Shown: positions 7,952 through 16,247, counted from the stretch's first letter. The stretch: 18,591 bases of DNA from JAPLKX01 sp035530195 (GCA_035530195.1 DATKVG010000208.1:1-18591); one strand, 5' to 3'. Notes: generated by a model from the sequence alone, not told the origin. Numbers and translations are program-made.

Positions 7952-9472
7952 TTATAAGACCCGCACCACTTTTCTTGCGGAATACGTGTGGCCGAACATG
8001 TCCTTTGTTCTGACCTCGATCGCGTGCGCGCCCGGCGCCAACCGCGGCAGCTTGCTTTTCCACATGTGGGTAATCTCCCGCGGCTCGTCGAAATGGTAGC
8101 CAAGCGATTCGTTCTGGTTAAACTTGTTCTCCTGGTACATGCGCACGCAGAACGGATCAAACGTGGTGGTCTGATCGAGCGGGAGCCACTTGCCGCCGTC
8201 CGCACGCATCTCGACCTTCGAGTTTTCCGATCCCGCGAACACATTTACGAGCACTTCCGTCTTCTCGACGTCGGCGGATGCAATTTCGTCAGGCAGGTAA
8301 ATGTTCATCTGGTAATCGGCTGGTCGGCGCGCGGCCTTGTACTCGATCTTATATGAAGCGCCGTCGAACGTCGCGACCGCGTAGCCGTTGGGCGCGCCGT
8401 CGTTCATGACCGAGTGCGGAATGCCGGTTTCGTCGCGCAACCCGGCCCACCACGATCCGCAGACCGTCCCGTTGACGAACTGGTGGTGCGGGTTTGGCCC
8501 CTTCCAACCGCGGGTTTCGTCGAAAAAGACGTGAAACATCGTGTGGGTGTGCGCCGCGACCGAAAACGTGTGGGGACGCCCGGCGAGGACATCAAACATG
8601 GCCAAAGGGCTTTTGCCCCGGAACGGGATGTGCATCGTCATCACGATCAGCCGGTCGTGCGGCACGCCATCGAGGTAGTTCTTCACAAACGCAACCTGGT
8701 CTTCTCTGAACCCGCCGTCGTAGCCCTTCTCTTTGACCAAGATGCTGTCAAGGACAATGAAACTCACGCCGCCGTACTCGAACGCGTACGTTGGCGGCCC
8801 GTAGATGCGCTCAAAAATGTCGTCGGAGACGCTGTCCTCGCGCGCGCCCGGCGTGCCGTCGTGGTTGCCGATGGTGTTGTACCACGGGATGCCGATACGG
8901 CCGACGGCGCCCACGAGCGGTTCCTGCAGCTCCGGCGAGTCGCCGACGTTGTCGCCCAGCGAGATGCCAAACGCCGCGCCGTTACCGACCAGTTCCTCGA
9001 CCACGTCGCGCGCCGCGTAATTCAGCTCCGCGACGTCGTTGACCTGCGTGTCGCCGAACAGCAAGACCTGGAACTTGCGTGGCTCTTTCTGTTTCCGCAG
9101 CGCGAAATCGATCGACTCGGGCAGCGGGCCGGTCGGCCCAACGCCGGGCACGTCGGTTGGCGGCGCGCCCGCGGGCCGGTGAATGTAGTAGAACCGCGGC
9201 AGGTTGTCAGCGGACAGCGGCGTCATCCAGCCCGTGGGTTTGACGACGAACAAGATGACGTCGTCGTCGTAGGGCAACTCCCACCGTCCTTTTGAGTCAG
9301 TGCGGACAACGTCGCGGCCGTTCGATACGGCCACGCCGGACATGCCTTTCTCGCCTGGATCGCGGGCGCCGTTGCCATTGGCATCGTTGAAAACAACGCC
9401 GCGCGCCGTGTCGGCGGCCGCCGCGAGGGAAAAAGACGTGATGAGAGCGACGATAAGGGCAAGCTTTTTCAT
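7952..9472 (-). CDS. Exported calcineurin-like metallophosphoesterase with N- and C-terminal accessory domains
   Basis: A 506-residue protein with a signal peptide (MKKLALIVALITSFSLAAAA). Residues of about 22-110 form an SdrD-B/Metallophos_N-like beta domain with a calcium-loop pattern (FNDANGNGARDPGEKG, then TDSKGRWELP). The central phosphoesterase domain shows FGDTQ (139-143), SLGDNVGD (171-178), GNHD (202-205), MHIPF (280-284) and AHTHTMF (307-313), the usual dinuclear metal ligands, with Q in place of the more common H in the first motif. The last 130 residues resemble a Metallophos_C domain. The start at 9472 is supported by AAGGAG eight bases upstream; the same frame stays open as far as 10657, but only antisense to the radical SAM gene. 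It is the first gene of the minus-strand block. It likely hydrolyses phosphoesters in the periplasm or at the surface; the substrate is unknown. Confidence 0.9.
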   Translation of the reverse strand: MKKLALIVALITSFSLAAAADTARGVVFNDANGNGARDPGEKGMSGVAVSNGRDVVRTDSKGRWELPYDDDVILFVVKPTGWMTPLSADNLPRFYYIHRPAGAPPTDVPGVGPTGPLPESIDFALRKQKEPRKFQVLLFGDTQVNDVAELNYAARDVVEELVGNGAAFGISLGDNVGDSPELQEPLVGAVGRIGIPWYNTIGNHDGTPGAREDSVSDDIFERIYGPPTYAFEYGGVSFIVLDSILVKEKGYDGGFREDQVAFVKNYLDGVPHDRLIVMTMHIPFRGKSPLAMFDVLAGRPHTFSVAAHTHTMFHVFFDETRGWKGPNPHHQFVNGTVCGSWWAGLRDETGIPHSVMNDGAPNGYAVATFDGASYKIEYKAARRPADYQMNIYLPDEIASADVEKTEVLVNVFAGSENSKVEMRADGGKWLPLDQTTTFDPFCVRMYQENKFNQNESLGYHFDEPREITHMWKSKLPRLAPGAHAIEVRTKDMFGHTYSARKVVRVL

Positions 9473-9507
9473 ACGGGCGGCTCCTTGATTCGCTTCGTGC
9501 CAGAAAG

Positions 9508-9513
9508 AGTATA
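9508..9513 (-). promoter_or_regulatory. Possible -10 box for the metallophosphoesterase operon
   Basis: On the minus strand TATACT (five of six to the sigma-70 -10 consensus) lies about 36 bases before the start codon at 9472. No convincing -35 is found at 16-18 bases upstream, so the call is tentative. Confidence 0.4.
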
Positions 9514-9575
9514 GCAAAGTCGCCCACAAGTTCCACGAACACGCCCAAAACATAAGGACACCACCGTTGCGCCGG

Positions 9576-9593
9576 GGGGCGTCCCAACGCCCC
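9576..9593. repeat. GC-rich hairpin in the divergent intergenic region
   Basis: Arms ggggcgt (9576-9582) and acgcccc (9587-9593) surround ccca. It lies nine bases before the plus-strand -35 box and upstream of the minus-strand -10 box. It could bind a regulator of both directions or be one more short dispersed palindrome. Confidence 0.45.
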
Positions 9594-9601
9594 AATGTGC
9601 C

Positions 9602-9630
9602 TTGACGGGCCATTCCTGTTGCAGTATGCT
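9602..9630 (+). promoter_or_regulatory. Sigma-70-like promoter for the radical SAM run
   Basis: TTGACG (9602-9607), a 17-base spacer and TATGCT (9625-9630) give a well-spaced housekeeping-type promoter. The expected transcript start near 9637 leaves about a 30-base leader before the ATG at 9668. It argues against translation from the TTG at 9602 or the ATG at 9626, which lie within the promoter. Confidence 0.6.
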
Positions 9631-9667
9631 TGGCCGCGATGGGAAAACGGGCGCCGCGAGGAGGCAG

Positions 9668-10717
9668 ATGGAAGGCAGGGACGGGGTTTTCGATTTCCTC
9701 GAGAACCGCATCATCACGCACTATCCGGCGGCGCGGATGATCCTCGAGGGCCGGATGCCCGCCCCACGGACCGCGATCGTCTACCCGACCTACGTCTGCA
9801 ACCAGAATTGCCTGTGGTGCGAGTACGCCGACGACAACGCCAACCTCTGCAACATCATGTCGGGCGCCGACCTGCGCAAGCTGATCTTCGATCTGCGCGA
9901 GTTGGGCGTCCGTGGCGTCGAGTTTTGTGGGGGCGGCGAGCCGACGTTGCACCCGGCGCTGCCCGCGCTGATCCGCGAGATGAAATCGGCCGGCGTCGGC
10001 GTGGGCCTGCTCACCAACGGCACGCGCCTCAAAGGCGAGTTGGCGGAGGCGCTGGCCGATTGCGCCAGCTACGTCAGAATCGGGTTCGACAGCGCCAATG
10101 AAGACACGTTCAACCGCGTCAAACGTCCAAAGGCCGCCGACGCGTCGTTTGGGTCTGTGTGCGAGAACGTGCGGGGCATGATCGCGTTGCGCAACGAGCG
10201 TGGCGGCCGCGTCCTGATCAGCATGAAGGTGATGTTGTCGTCCGACAACTACACCGAAGTCGAGGGCTGCGTCGAGTTGGCGCGGGAACTCGGGGTCGAC
10301 TCGATCCAATTTAAAGCGGCCCGGGTGTGCGAGACGGAACTGCAGCCGCACGAGGCCGAATTCGTGCGCGGCGAACTGGCCCGTCTCCGCGCCCTGTACG
10401 CGCAGTTGCCGATTGTGGGCGGCGTCGCGAAACTGAACATGACGCGGCAGTGCTGGCTCACGCCGATCCAGGTCATGGTGGACACGCTCGGCGACGTGTT
10501 TCTCTGCTGCTATTACCGCCACCGGCGGGCAACCCACACGTTCGGGAACGCGTTCCAGCAACCGCTGCGCGACATCTGGTACAGCGAGCGCCATTGGGAA
10601 GCGATCCGCGCCATTAAACCGACAGAATGCAACCTGCTGGACTGCCGGTTTGTCCATTACAACCGGATCATGTCGGAGCTGATGGTAAACAATGACGCCC
10701 AGTTCGATTTTATCTAG
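9668..10717 (+). CDS. Radical SAM protein with SPASM/Twitch-like C-terminal cysteines
   Basis: A 349-residue radical SAM enzyme. The [4Fe-4S] motif is CNQNCLWC (C44, C48, C51), preceded by YPTYV, and the SAM-contact motif is GGGEPT (88-93). A late cysteine set (C262, C280, C281, C321, C326), with DTLGDVFLC and a GNAFQQPLRDIW segment, matches the SPASM/Twitch pattern that binds an auxiliary cluster in enzymes modifying peptides, sugars or other substrates. The start at 9668 follows AGGAGG (9659-9664, a short 3-base gap) and a promoter. The frame is open further upstream, but only through promoter sequence. The stop codon's last base is the first base of a strong hairpin. It probably opens an operon with the two cobalamin-type radical SAM genes downstream. 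No precursor peptide gene is evident next to it, and the reaction is unknown. Confidence 0.87.
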   Translation: MEGRDGVFDFLENRIITHYPAARMILEGRMPAPRTAIVYPTYVCNQNCLWCEYADDNANLCNIMSGADLRKLIFDLRELGVRGVEFCGGGEPTLHPALPALIREMKSAGVGVGLLTNGTRLKGELAEALADCASYVRIGFDSANEDTFNRVKRPKAADASFGSVCENVRGMIALRNERGGRVLISMKVMLSSDNYTEVEGCVELARELGVDSIQFKAARVCETELQPHEAEFVRGELARLRALYAQLPIVGGVAKLNMTRQCWLTPIQVMVDTLGDVFLCCYYRHRRATHTFGNAFQQPLRDIWYSERHWEAIRAIKPTECNLLDCRFVHYNRIMSELMVNNDAQFDFI

Positions 10718-10794
10718 CGAAAAACGGGGACTGTCCCCGCTTTTCGCGCCCGGCAGTTTGGGAGAAAGCGTGTCTGTCCCCGCTTTTCGCGCCC
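10717..10794. repeat. REP-like hairpin and 21-bp direct repeat
   Basis: A hairpin with 14-bp arms (10717-10730 and 10734-10747, 3-nt loop, one mismatch) starts on the last base of the radical SAM stop codon. Its right arm belongs to a 21-base unit (10731-10751, beginning ctgtccccgc) repeated exactly at 10774-10794, where only a degenerate left arm remains. The look resembles REP palindromes mobilised by IS200-like RAYT transposases, but no such gene is in the window. It may also terminate or attenuate transcription, with TTTT inside the descending arm. Confidence 0.7.
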
Positions 10795-10849
10795 AAGGTT
10801 AAGAAACGATTACCATGACCCACTACACTAGCTGGCAGGACGGCCCGCC

Positions 10850-12289
10850 TTGAACGTATTGCTGCTCAACCCGCCGGGGCCGTTCTGCCGGGCCGGCTCG
10901 CGATGGCCCCACTCGAGACGGCACGGATCCGTCGGCATCGACTACCACCCGTTCCCCTTCTACCTCGCCTACGCCGCGTCGCGCCTCGAGCAGGACGGGC
11001 ACCGCGTCCTCTTCATCGATTGCATCGCCAGCGGCACGGACGACGCGGCGCTGAAGAAGGCCGCAGACGAGTTTCGCCCGGACGTGTGCGTCATGGAAAC
11101 GAGCGCGCCGAGTTTTCTGGCGGACTCCGCAACGGCGCGGGCATTGGCCGTGCCGTGCATCGCCGTCGGCGCCCACGCGACCGCGACGCCGGCCGAACAT
11201 ATCGGCGCCGGGTTTGCGGGCGCCCTTCTCGGCGAATACGACCAGGTAATATCGGAAGCGGTGGACTCATTGTGGTGCGGGCGTCCCGCCTGCACGTCCC
11301 CCGCGCCACCCTGGCTCTGGTTGCGCGACGCGCCCGCAACGGAGCACGCGCCGATGGTGTCGGATCTCGATGCGATCCCGCCGCCCCCCTGGCGTCTCAT
11401 GCCAATGGAAAAATACAACGACCCGATATGCCGGGGGCGGTCGGTGACGGTGTTGTCGTCGCGTGGATGTTCGCACCGGTGCGAGTTCTGCACGCTGGCG
11501 CCGTATCACGGCGCGCCAAATTACAGGATGCGCGACCCGCGCGCCGTGTGCAACGAGATCGAGAAACTCATCGGCCTCTATCACCCGGACGAAGTGTATT
11601 TCGACGACGATTCGATCACGCTGAGCCGCGGGCACATCCTCGGGTTGTGCGAGGAGTACCGCGCACGCGGGTTTGGCCTGCCGTTCTGCTGCATGGGCCA
11701 CGCCACCGTCGGCCGCGACGTGCTCGAAACCATGGCGCGGGCCGGGTGCAGGGCCTACAAGTTCGGCGTCGAAAGCGCCGATCCGGAAGTGCTGCGCAGA
11801 ATCCCCAAAAACATCTCGCTCGACGACGTGGTGCGCACCGTCCGCGACTGCAACGACCTCGGCATATTGACGCACGCCACCTACCTGTTCGGCCTGCCCG
11901 GCGAGACGCGCGACAGCGCACGGCGCACGATTGATTTCGCGCTCAAGCTCGGTACGTACACGCTCCAGTTCGCGATCGCCACGCCCTACCCCGGCACCGC
12001 GCTGTACGATCGCGCGAAACGCGAAGGCTGGCTCACCAAAGAGAGCTGGCTCGATTTCGACCCGGCCGGCGAGGCGGTCTTGTCGTACCCGGGCTACTCT
12101 GCGGCCGACATCGTCGAGATGCACGACCTCGCGTGGCGTCGGTGGCAGCGGCATATGCTGCTGCACAAACCGGCGACGCTGGTGCATCATTTCCGCAACG
12201 CGTACAAACGCGAAGGCATCGACGGCGTGCTCCGGCTGGGCGCATACGGCCTGCGCAGGCTCGTCGCGGCGATTGTGGCGAAACCATGA
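10850..12289 (+). CDS. B12-binding-domain radical SAM protein (first)
   Basis: A 479-residue protein. Residues of about 1-170 form a Rossmann-like cobalamin-binding-type domain that begins MNVLLLNPPGP and has YLAYAASRLEQDGHRVLFID. No DxHxxG base-off histidine motif is seen, which is common in this class. The radical SAM core begins at about 198 with SRGCSHRCEFC (C207, C211, C214), then VYFDDDSI (249-256), YKFGVESADPEVLRRI, and a late TPYPGTALYD segment typical of BchE/HpnJ-like enzymes. Members methylate unreactive carbon or phosphorus, or rearrange rings; the substrate here is unknown. The start is TTG at 10850, with AGGA at 10837-10840 nine bases upstream; no in-frame ATG fits the conserved N-terminus. 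Its TGA overlaps the ATG of the next gene. The C-terminal 70 residues are basic and helical. Confidence 0.88.
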   Translation: MNVLLLNPPGPFCRAGSRWPHSRRHGSVGIDYHPFPFYLAYAASRLEQDGHRVLFIDCIASGTDDAALKKAADEFRPDVCVMETSAPSFLADSATARALAVPCIAVGAHATATPAEHIGAGFAGALLGEYDQVISEAVDSLWCGRPACTSPAPPWLWLRDAPATEHAPMVSDLDAIPPPPWRLMPMEKYNDPICRGRSVTVLSSRGCSHRCEFCTLAPYHGAPNYRMRDPRAVCNEIEKLIGLYHPDEVYFDDDSITLSRGHILGLCEEYRARGFGLPFCCMGHATVGRDVLETMARAGCRAYKFGVESADPEVLRRIPKNISLDDVVRTVRDCNDLGILTHATYLFGLPGETRDSARRTIDFALKLGTYTLQFAIATPYPGTALYDRAKREGWLTKESWLDFDPAGEAVLSYPGYSAADIVEMHDLAWRRWQRHMLLHKPATLVHHFRNAYKREGIDGVLRLGAYGLRRLVAAIVAKP

Positions 12290-13575
12290 AAATCGCGCTG
12301 ATCAACCCCGCAACGCCGAGGGCGCTCAAAAAAGAAAACCTCGGGCTGGCCTATTTGGCCGCAACCTTAAACGCCGCTGGCCATCAGGTACGCGTGATCG
12401 ATGAAGTGGCGGGCCACGACGCCGCGCGCGCGTTGGACGAGTTCCGGCCCGACATCGCGGGCATCTCGTTCATGACGATGTACGCGCCGCGCGCGTATCA
12501 ACTGGCGCGCGAGATCCGCGGCCGGGGTGTCCGCGTAATCCTCGGTGGCGCGCACCCCACCGCGCTGCCCGAAGAAGCGATCGAGCACGCGGATTGTGTC
12601 GTGCGCGGCGAGGCGGAACTGACGTTGCCGAGCCTGATCGACAGCGGCCGGATCGAAGGCATTGTCGAAGCCGACCCGCCCACGGATCTCGACGCCCTGC
12701 CATTGCCGCAACGGGACGCGCTCGACCTGGATTTCTACGCGAAGAGCGGCGAAGAGATCGCCGGGCTGTCGTACCGGACTCTCGGCGTGATCACGAGCCG
12801 CGGCTGCCCGTACCGCTGCGATTTCTGCATTAACTCGCGCAGGCAGGCGCCGCTGCGGTTTCACAGTCCCGCGCGCGTGCTTGACGAAATCGCGCACATC
12901 GCGGGCAGGTATAACATCCAGGCGGTGGCCTTCTACGACGAACTGATGGCGACGGATGCGGCACGGTTCCAGGCGATCTGCGAGGGCCTGATCGAGCGCG
13001 GCCTCGACCGGCTCCGGTGGGAGTGCCAGGCCCATCCGCGGCTCATCCGGCCCGATATGCTCGGCCTCATGAAACGCGCGGGCTGCATCCAGGTGGCCAT
13101 CGGGTTTGAGAGCGGCAGCCAGGCCATTCTCGACCGGATCCACAAGAGCACGCGCGTCGAGTCCAACCTCGAGATTGCCGCGAAAGTGCGCGAGGCCGGG
13201 TTGCGGTTACGCGGATGTTTCGTGATCGGCGTTCCCGGCGAAGCGCGCGATGACATCGCCCGCACCGAACGATTCATTCAGGAAGCGAAACTCGATTTCG
13301 CGTCGCTCCATTTCCTCACGCCATACCCCGGCACCGAGCTTTTCGCCCAATACGAGACGAGCATCCGCGAGCGCGGCCCCGCGTGGGACAAATTCACCAC
13401 CGGCGATCCCGACGCGTTCATCTGCAACGACGCCATACCCGCGGAAGAGCAGAAGGCCCTCTACGAATCCCTCTGCGCACGCCAGGCCATCCGCAACTAT
13501 TCCTGGAGCGAAATGGCCCGCCGCGCCATCAAAAACCCCCGCCACGCACTGCATGTGTTGAAAAAACTACTGTAA
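12286..13575 (+). CDS. B12-binding-domain radical SAM protein (second)
   Basis: A 429-residue protein of the same class as its upstream neighbour. The cobalamin-binding-like domain spans roughly 1-130 (MKIALINPATP, LGLAYLAATLNAAGHQVRVID, VILGGAHPTALPEE, VVRGEAE). The radical SAM motif is SRGCPYRCDFC (C174, C178, C181), followed by FYDELM (216-221), IGFESGSQAILDRI, GCFVIGVPGE and LTPYPGTELF. The start ATG at 12286 overlaps the previous TGA as ATGA, so the two are translationally coupled and likely act in one pathway or complex. The frame is open from 12133, but that part is inside the upstream gene. It is followed by 400 bases of repeats. The pathway is unknown; hopanoid-, lipid- or phosphonate-type methylation are family precedents only. 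Confidence 0.88.
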   Translation: MKIALINPATPRALKKENLGLAYLAATLNAAGHQVRVIDEVAGHDAARALDEFRPDIAGISFMTMYAPRAYQLAREIRGRGVRVILGGAHPTALPEEAIEHADCVVRGEAELTLPSLIDSGRIEGIVEADPPTDLDALPLPQRDALDLDFYAKSGEEIAGLSYRTLGVITSRGCPYRCDFCINSRRQAPLRFHSPARVLDEIAHIAGRYNIQAVAFYDELMATDAARFQAICEGLIERGLDRLRWECQAHPRLIRPDMLGLMKRAGCIQVAIGFESGSQAILDRIHKSTRVESNLEIAAKVREAGLRLRGCFVIGVPGEARDDIARTERFIQEAKLDFASLHFLTPYPGTELFAQYETSIRERGPAWDKFTTGDPDAFICNDAIPAEEQKALYESLCARQAIRNYSWSEMARRAIKNPRHALHVLKKLL

Positions 13576-13581
13576 ACGTTT

Positions 13582-13607
13582 GACAGGATAACAGGATTCA
13601 CAGGATG
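13582..13607 (+). repeat. Dispersed ACAGGAT-type repeat, single arm
   Basis: A 26-base segment (gacaggataacaggattcac then aggatg) that recurs with two mismatches at 18315-18340 in the last intergenic region. It begins six bases after the second cobalamin-type radical SAM stop. Here only one arm is present, while the other copy is half of an imperfect hairpin. Confidence 0.65.
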
Positions 13608-13661
13608 AACTGTCTGTACCGGGATGGCCGCCTTTAAGCGGGTAGATTCTGTTGAAGTATC

Positions 13662-13876
13662 TTAGCCCGCTTCAGCGGGCTCCTCTTTGCACCCTCTTTT
13701 AAGAGGGGTGGAAGCATGCATAGTCAGATCAAAAGGGTGCTTCAGCGTCACTTCCTCTTAAGCTTTAGCTAAAGCATATTCCAGAAGCGCGCTAAAGCGT
13801 GCTCAATCCTTCATCTGGGCCTCGAACCACCCCGGTTAAAACCGGGTGCAAAGAGGAGCCTGCTGAAGCAGGCTAA
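13662..13876. mobile_element. 215-bp MITE-like element with hairpin-bearing terminal inverted repeats
   Basis: The left end (13662-13694) and right end (13844-13876) are 33-bp inverted repeats with only two mismatches. Each end holds its own hairpin: agcccgcttcagcgggct on the left and, on the right, a version in which one C-G pair is replaced by T-A. Inside are further palindromes: ccctctt/aagaggg (13692-13707), gctttagctaaagc (13762-13775), an imperfect agcgcgc/gcgtgct stem near 13787-13804, and cccggtt/aaccggg (13831-13846). There is no open frame of note and no target-site duplication that I can see. It fits a non-autonomous, transposon-derived or structured-RNA repeat. The rest of the 13576-13974 gap holds only the ACAGGAT repeat and the weak upstream signals of the ABC operon. 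Confidence 0.7.
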
Positions 13877-13974
13877 AAAGAGTCCAGATCATGTTGCCCT
13901 TGACTTTTGACAGCGTTCAGTGTTCTGGATTTGCACAACCTGATGCCGCATAATGCCTGCCGGAGTTTCCGCAC

Positions 13975-15360
13975 GTGAGAACCTTTCTGATTTGGGCGGC
14001 TGTGATTTGTTGCGGCGCGGCGGTGTTTGCGGCGCTATGGCCGCGACAGGCGGTCGGCGACGCCGAACGCAAGGCACTTGCCGAAGGCCGCACCATCATT
14101 CAATACTGGGATCGCCACCAGGGCCACGAGTACGACATGCGGCTCGGGTTCATCGACGAGTTCAACCGATCCCAAGACAAAATCTACGTCCGCGCCATCT
14201 CGGTGGGGTATGACGGCATCATGGAAAAACTGCTGACGGCGATCGCCGGCAGCGCCCCGCCCGACCTGTGCAGCCTCGAAAGCACGATGATGGCGCAACT
14301 GGCCAGCCAGGGCTGCCTCATGCCGCTCGAGGGTTTCATGGCGGCCGACCCGGAGTTCGCACCGGCCAACTATTTCCCGCACGCCTGGGAATCCGTCGCC
14401 ATCGACGGCCACGTGTGGGGCGTGCCTACGACCACGGACGTGTATTGCCTGCTCTGGAACAAGAACGCGTTTCGCGTGGCCGGGCTCGATCCGGATCGCC
14501 CCCCGGGGACGTTCGATGAACTGCAGGAATACGCGGAGAAGCTCACCATCCGCCGTGGCGACACGATCGAGCAGGCCGGGTTCATTCCGTGGCAGCCGTG
14601 GGACATGACGGCCATGTGGGGGCTGCTTTTCGGCGGGCGGTTGTGCGACGAGAACGGGCTGGCCGTCTGCGGCAACGACCCGGCGATGGTGCGGATGATG
14701 GAGTGGCAGCAAAGTTTCGCCGCCGATCCGAACTCGGCCGCCAACCCGCCGTACGCCATGGACCCCGAGGCGATGAGTTCGTTCACGCGAAGTCTCGGCG
14801 CGTACATGAGCGCGAACAACCCGTTCTACTCGGGAAAAGTCGCCATGATGCCCGAGGGCGAGTGGCAGGTGACGTTCATCCCGAAATATGCGCCCAACCT
14901 CGACTGGGGTGTCGCGCCGTTACCGACGCCGGAGGGCGTCGAGCCGATGGTGATGGGGTGGCCGTGCGTGGTCGATTGCATCCCGCGCGGGTCGCGCCAT
15001 CCCGAAGCGGCGTGGGCGTACATCAAGTGGTTTTACAGCGCGCGGCCCGGCGGCGGCCCATCCCCCGCCAGCGATTACTGCTACGCGATTCATAACGTCT
15101 GCCCACGGAAAAAGGATGCACTCCAGGAACGGTTCACGAGCAACCCCAAGTTCAAAGTGTTTGTCGACGTGCTGTTCGAGCGCAAAGTGGTCAGCTTACC
15201 GCCGATGCCGCTCCTCCAGTTCTACAACGACGAACTCGAGCGGCAGCGCGAACGCGCCGTGTTCCGAAAAACCACCCCCGAAGCCGCATTGATGGAAACG
15301 CAGGAAAAGGTGAATGCCGAGCTCGAGCGCCAGCGGCGGTTCGTGGAGCGGTCGCCATGA
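13975..15360 (+). CDS. Extracellular sugar-binding protein of an ABC importer (family 1)
   Basis: A 461-residue solute-binding protein. An N-terminal hydrophobic segment (residues 3-22, FLIWAAVICCGAAVFAALWP) acts as a signal peptide or anchor. A classic lipobox is not clear, although two cysteines lie in it. The mature part has the family pattern: IIQYWDRHQG, YDGIMEKLLTAIAGSAPPDLCSLES, LWNKNAFRVAGLDPDRPPGTFDEL, and later MMPEGEWQVTFIPKY and WGVAPLPTPEG. Such proteins deliver oligosaccharides or sugar derivatives to a MalFG-type permease. The start is GTG at 13975 with CGGAG nine bases upstream; an ATG at 13953 is in another frame. A CATAAT at 13949-13954 could be a -10 box, with a weak -35. 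The stop overlaps the next start as ATGA. Confidence 0.9.
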   Translation: MRTFLIWAAVICCGAAVFAALWPRQAVGDAERKALAEGRTIIQYWDRHQGHEYDMRLGFIDEFNRSQDKIYVRAISVGYDGIMEKLLTAIAGSAPPDLCSLESTMMAQLASQGCLMPLEGFMAADPEFAPANYFPHAWESVAIDGHVWGVPTTTDVYCLLWNKNAFRVAGLDPDRPPGTFDELQEYAEKLTIRRGDTIEQAGFIPWQPWDMTAMWGLLFGGRLCDENGLAVCGNDPAMVRMMEWQQSFAADPNSAANPPYAMDPEAMSSFTRSLGAYMSANNPFYSGKVAMMPEGEWQVTFIPKYAPNLDWGVAPLPTPEGVEPMVMGWPCVVDCIPRGSRHPEAAWAYIKWFYSARPGGGPSPASDYCYAIHNVCPRKKDALQERFTSNPKFKVFVDVLFERKVVSLPPMPLLQFYNDELERQRERAVFRKTTPEAALMETQEKVNAELERQRRFVERSP

Positions 15361-16247
15361 CGCGGCACGAGAGACGGGACCTGCGCAACGGCCTGCTGTT
15401 CGCCTCCCCGTACATCGCGGGGTTCCTGCTGTTCACGCTGTACCCGGTCGCCGCCAGTCTCTATTACAGTTTTTGCCAATACAACGTGGTGCGCCCGCCG
15501 GTGTGGATCGGGCTCGAGAATTACCACACGCTGTTTTTCGACGACCCGCGGTTCTGGAAATCACTCTATAACACGCTTTATTTCACGGCGTTCTCGGTGC
15601 CGCTCGGTCTGGCGTTCAGCATCGGTCTGGCGATGCTGCTCAACCAGAAAATCCGCGGCATGTCGGTGTACCGGACGGTCTTTTTCCTGCCGACGATCGT
15701 GCCGATCGTGGCGTCGTCGGTGTTGTGGCTGTGGGTGCTCAACCCCGAGAGCGGCCTGATCAACGGGATGCTGCGCCAGATCGGAATCGAAGGACCCGGC
15801 TGGATCGCCAGCGAGCACTGGGCGAAACCGTCGCTGATCCTGATGAGCCTGTGGAGCGTCGGCGGGGCGATGGTGATTTTTCTGGCGGGCCTTGCCGAGG
15901 TGCCGCAGACGCTCTACGAGGCCGCCGACATCGACGGCGCCAGCCGGCTGATGAAGTTCCGCCACGTCACGCTGCCCATGCTGACCCCGACGATCCTGTT
16001 CAACCTTGTCATGGGCCTGATCAACTCGCTGCAATACTTCACGCAGGTCTACGTCATGACGGGCGGGAAAGGCACGCCCGTCGACAGCACGATGTTCTAC
16101 CCGCTCTACCTTTACCGCAACTCGTTTTATTATTTGCGCATGGGCTACGGGTCCGCGATGGCTTGGCTGCTGTTTCTGGTCATCCTGTCGGCGACGCTCG
16201 CCCTGCTGGTGTCGTCCAAACGGTGGGTTCATTACCATGGCGAATAA
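15357..16247 (+). CDS. MalF-type ABC sugar permease
   Basis: A 296-residue inner-membrane protein with six predicted membrane segments (about residues 12-36, 70-95, 105-128, 160-180, 207-230 and 265-290). The cytoplasmic EAA loop is YEAADIDGASRLMKFRHVTLP (EAA at 188-190, G194, LP at 206-207), the site that docks the transport ATPase. Length is usual for the family. It overlaps the binding-protein stop by four bases and the next permease start by eleven bases, so the three genes form one translationally coupled operon. Confidence 0.93.
   Translation: MTRHERRDLRNGLLFASPYIAGFLLFTLYPVAASLYYSFCQYNVVRPPVWIGLENYHTLFFDDPRFWKSLYNTLYFTAFSVPLGLAFSIGLAMLLNQKIRGMSVYRTVFFLPTIVPIVASSVLWLWVLNPESGLINGMLRQIGIEGPGWIASEHWAKPSLILMSLWSVGGAMVIFLAGLAEVPQTLYEAADIDGASRLMKFRHVTLPMLTPTILFNLVMGLINSLQYFTQVYVMTGGKGTPVDSTMFYPLYLYRNSFYYLRMGYGSAMAWLLFLVILSATLALLVSSKRWVHYHGE

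Noticed and set aside
9473..10657. Long minus-strand extension of the metallophosphoesterase frame (901 residues in total)
   Set aside because: The extension is the antisense of the radical SAM gene, has no domain signature, and a signal peptide with a good ribosome site marks the true start at 9472.
9668..10717. Peptide-maturase system with a RiPP precursor
   Set aside because: The SPASM-like cysteines suggest it, but no small precursor gene with a leader-like sequence is seen nearby.
13576..13974. CRISPR array
   Set aside because: The repeats are inverted and hairpin-forming, not regularly spaced direct repeats with unique spacers.
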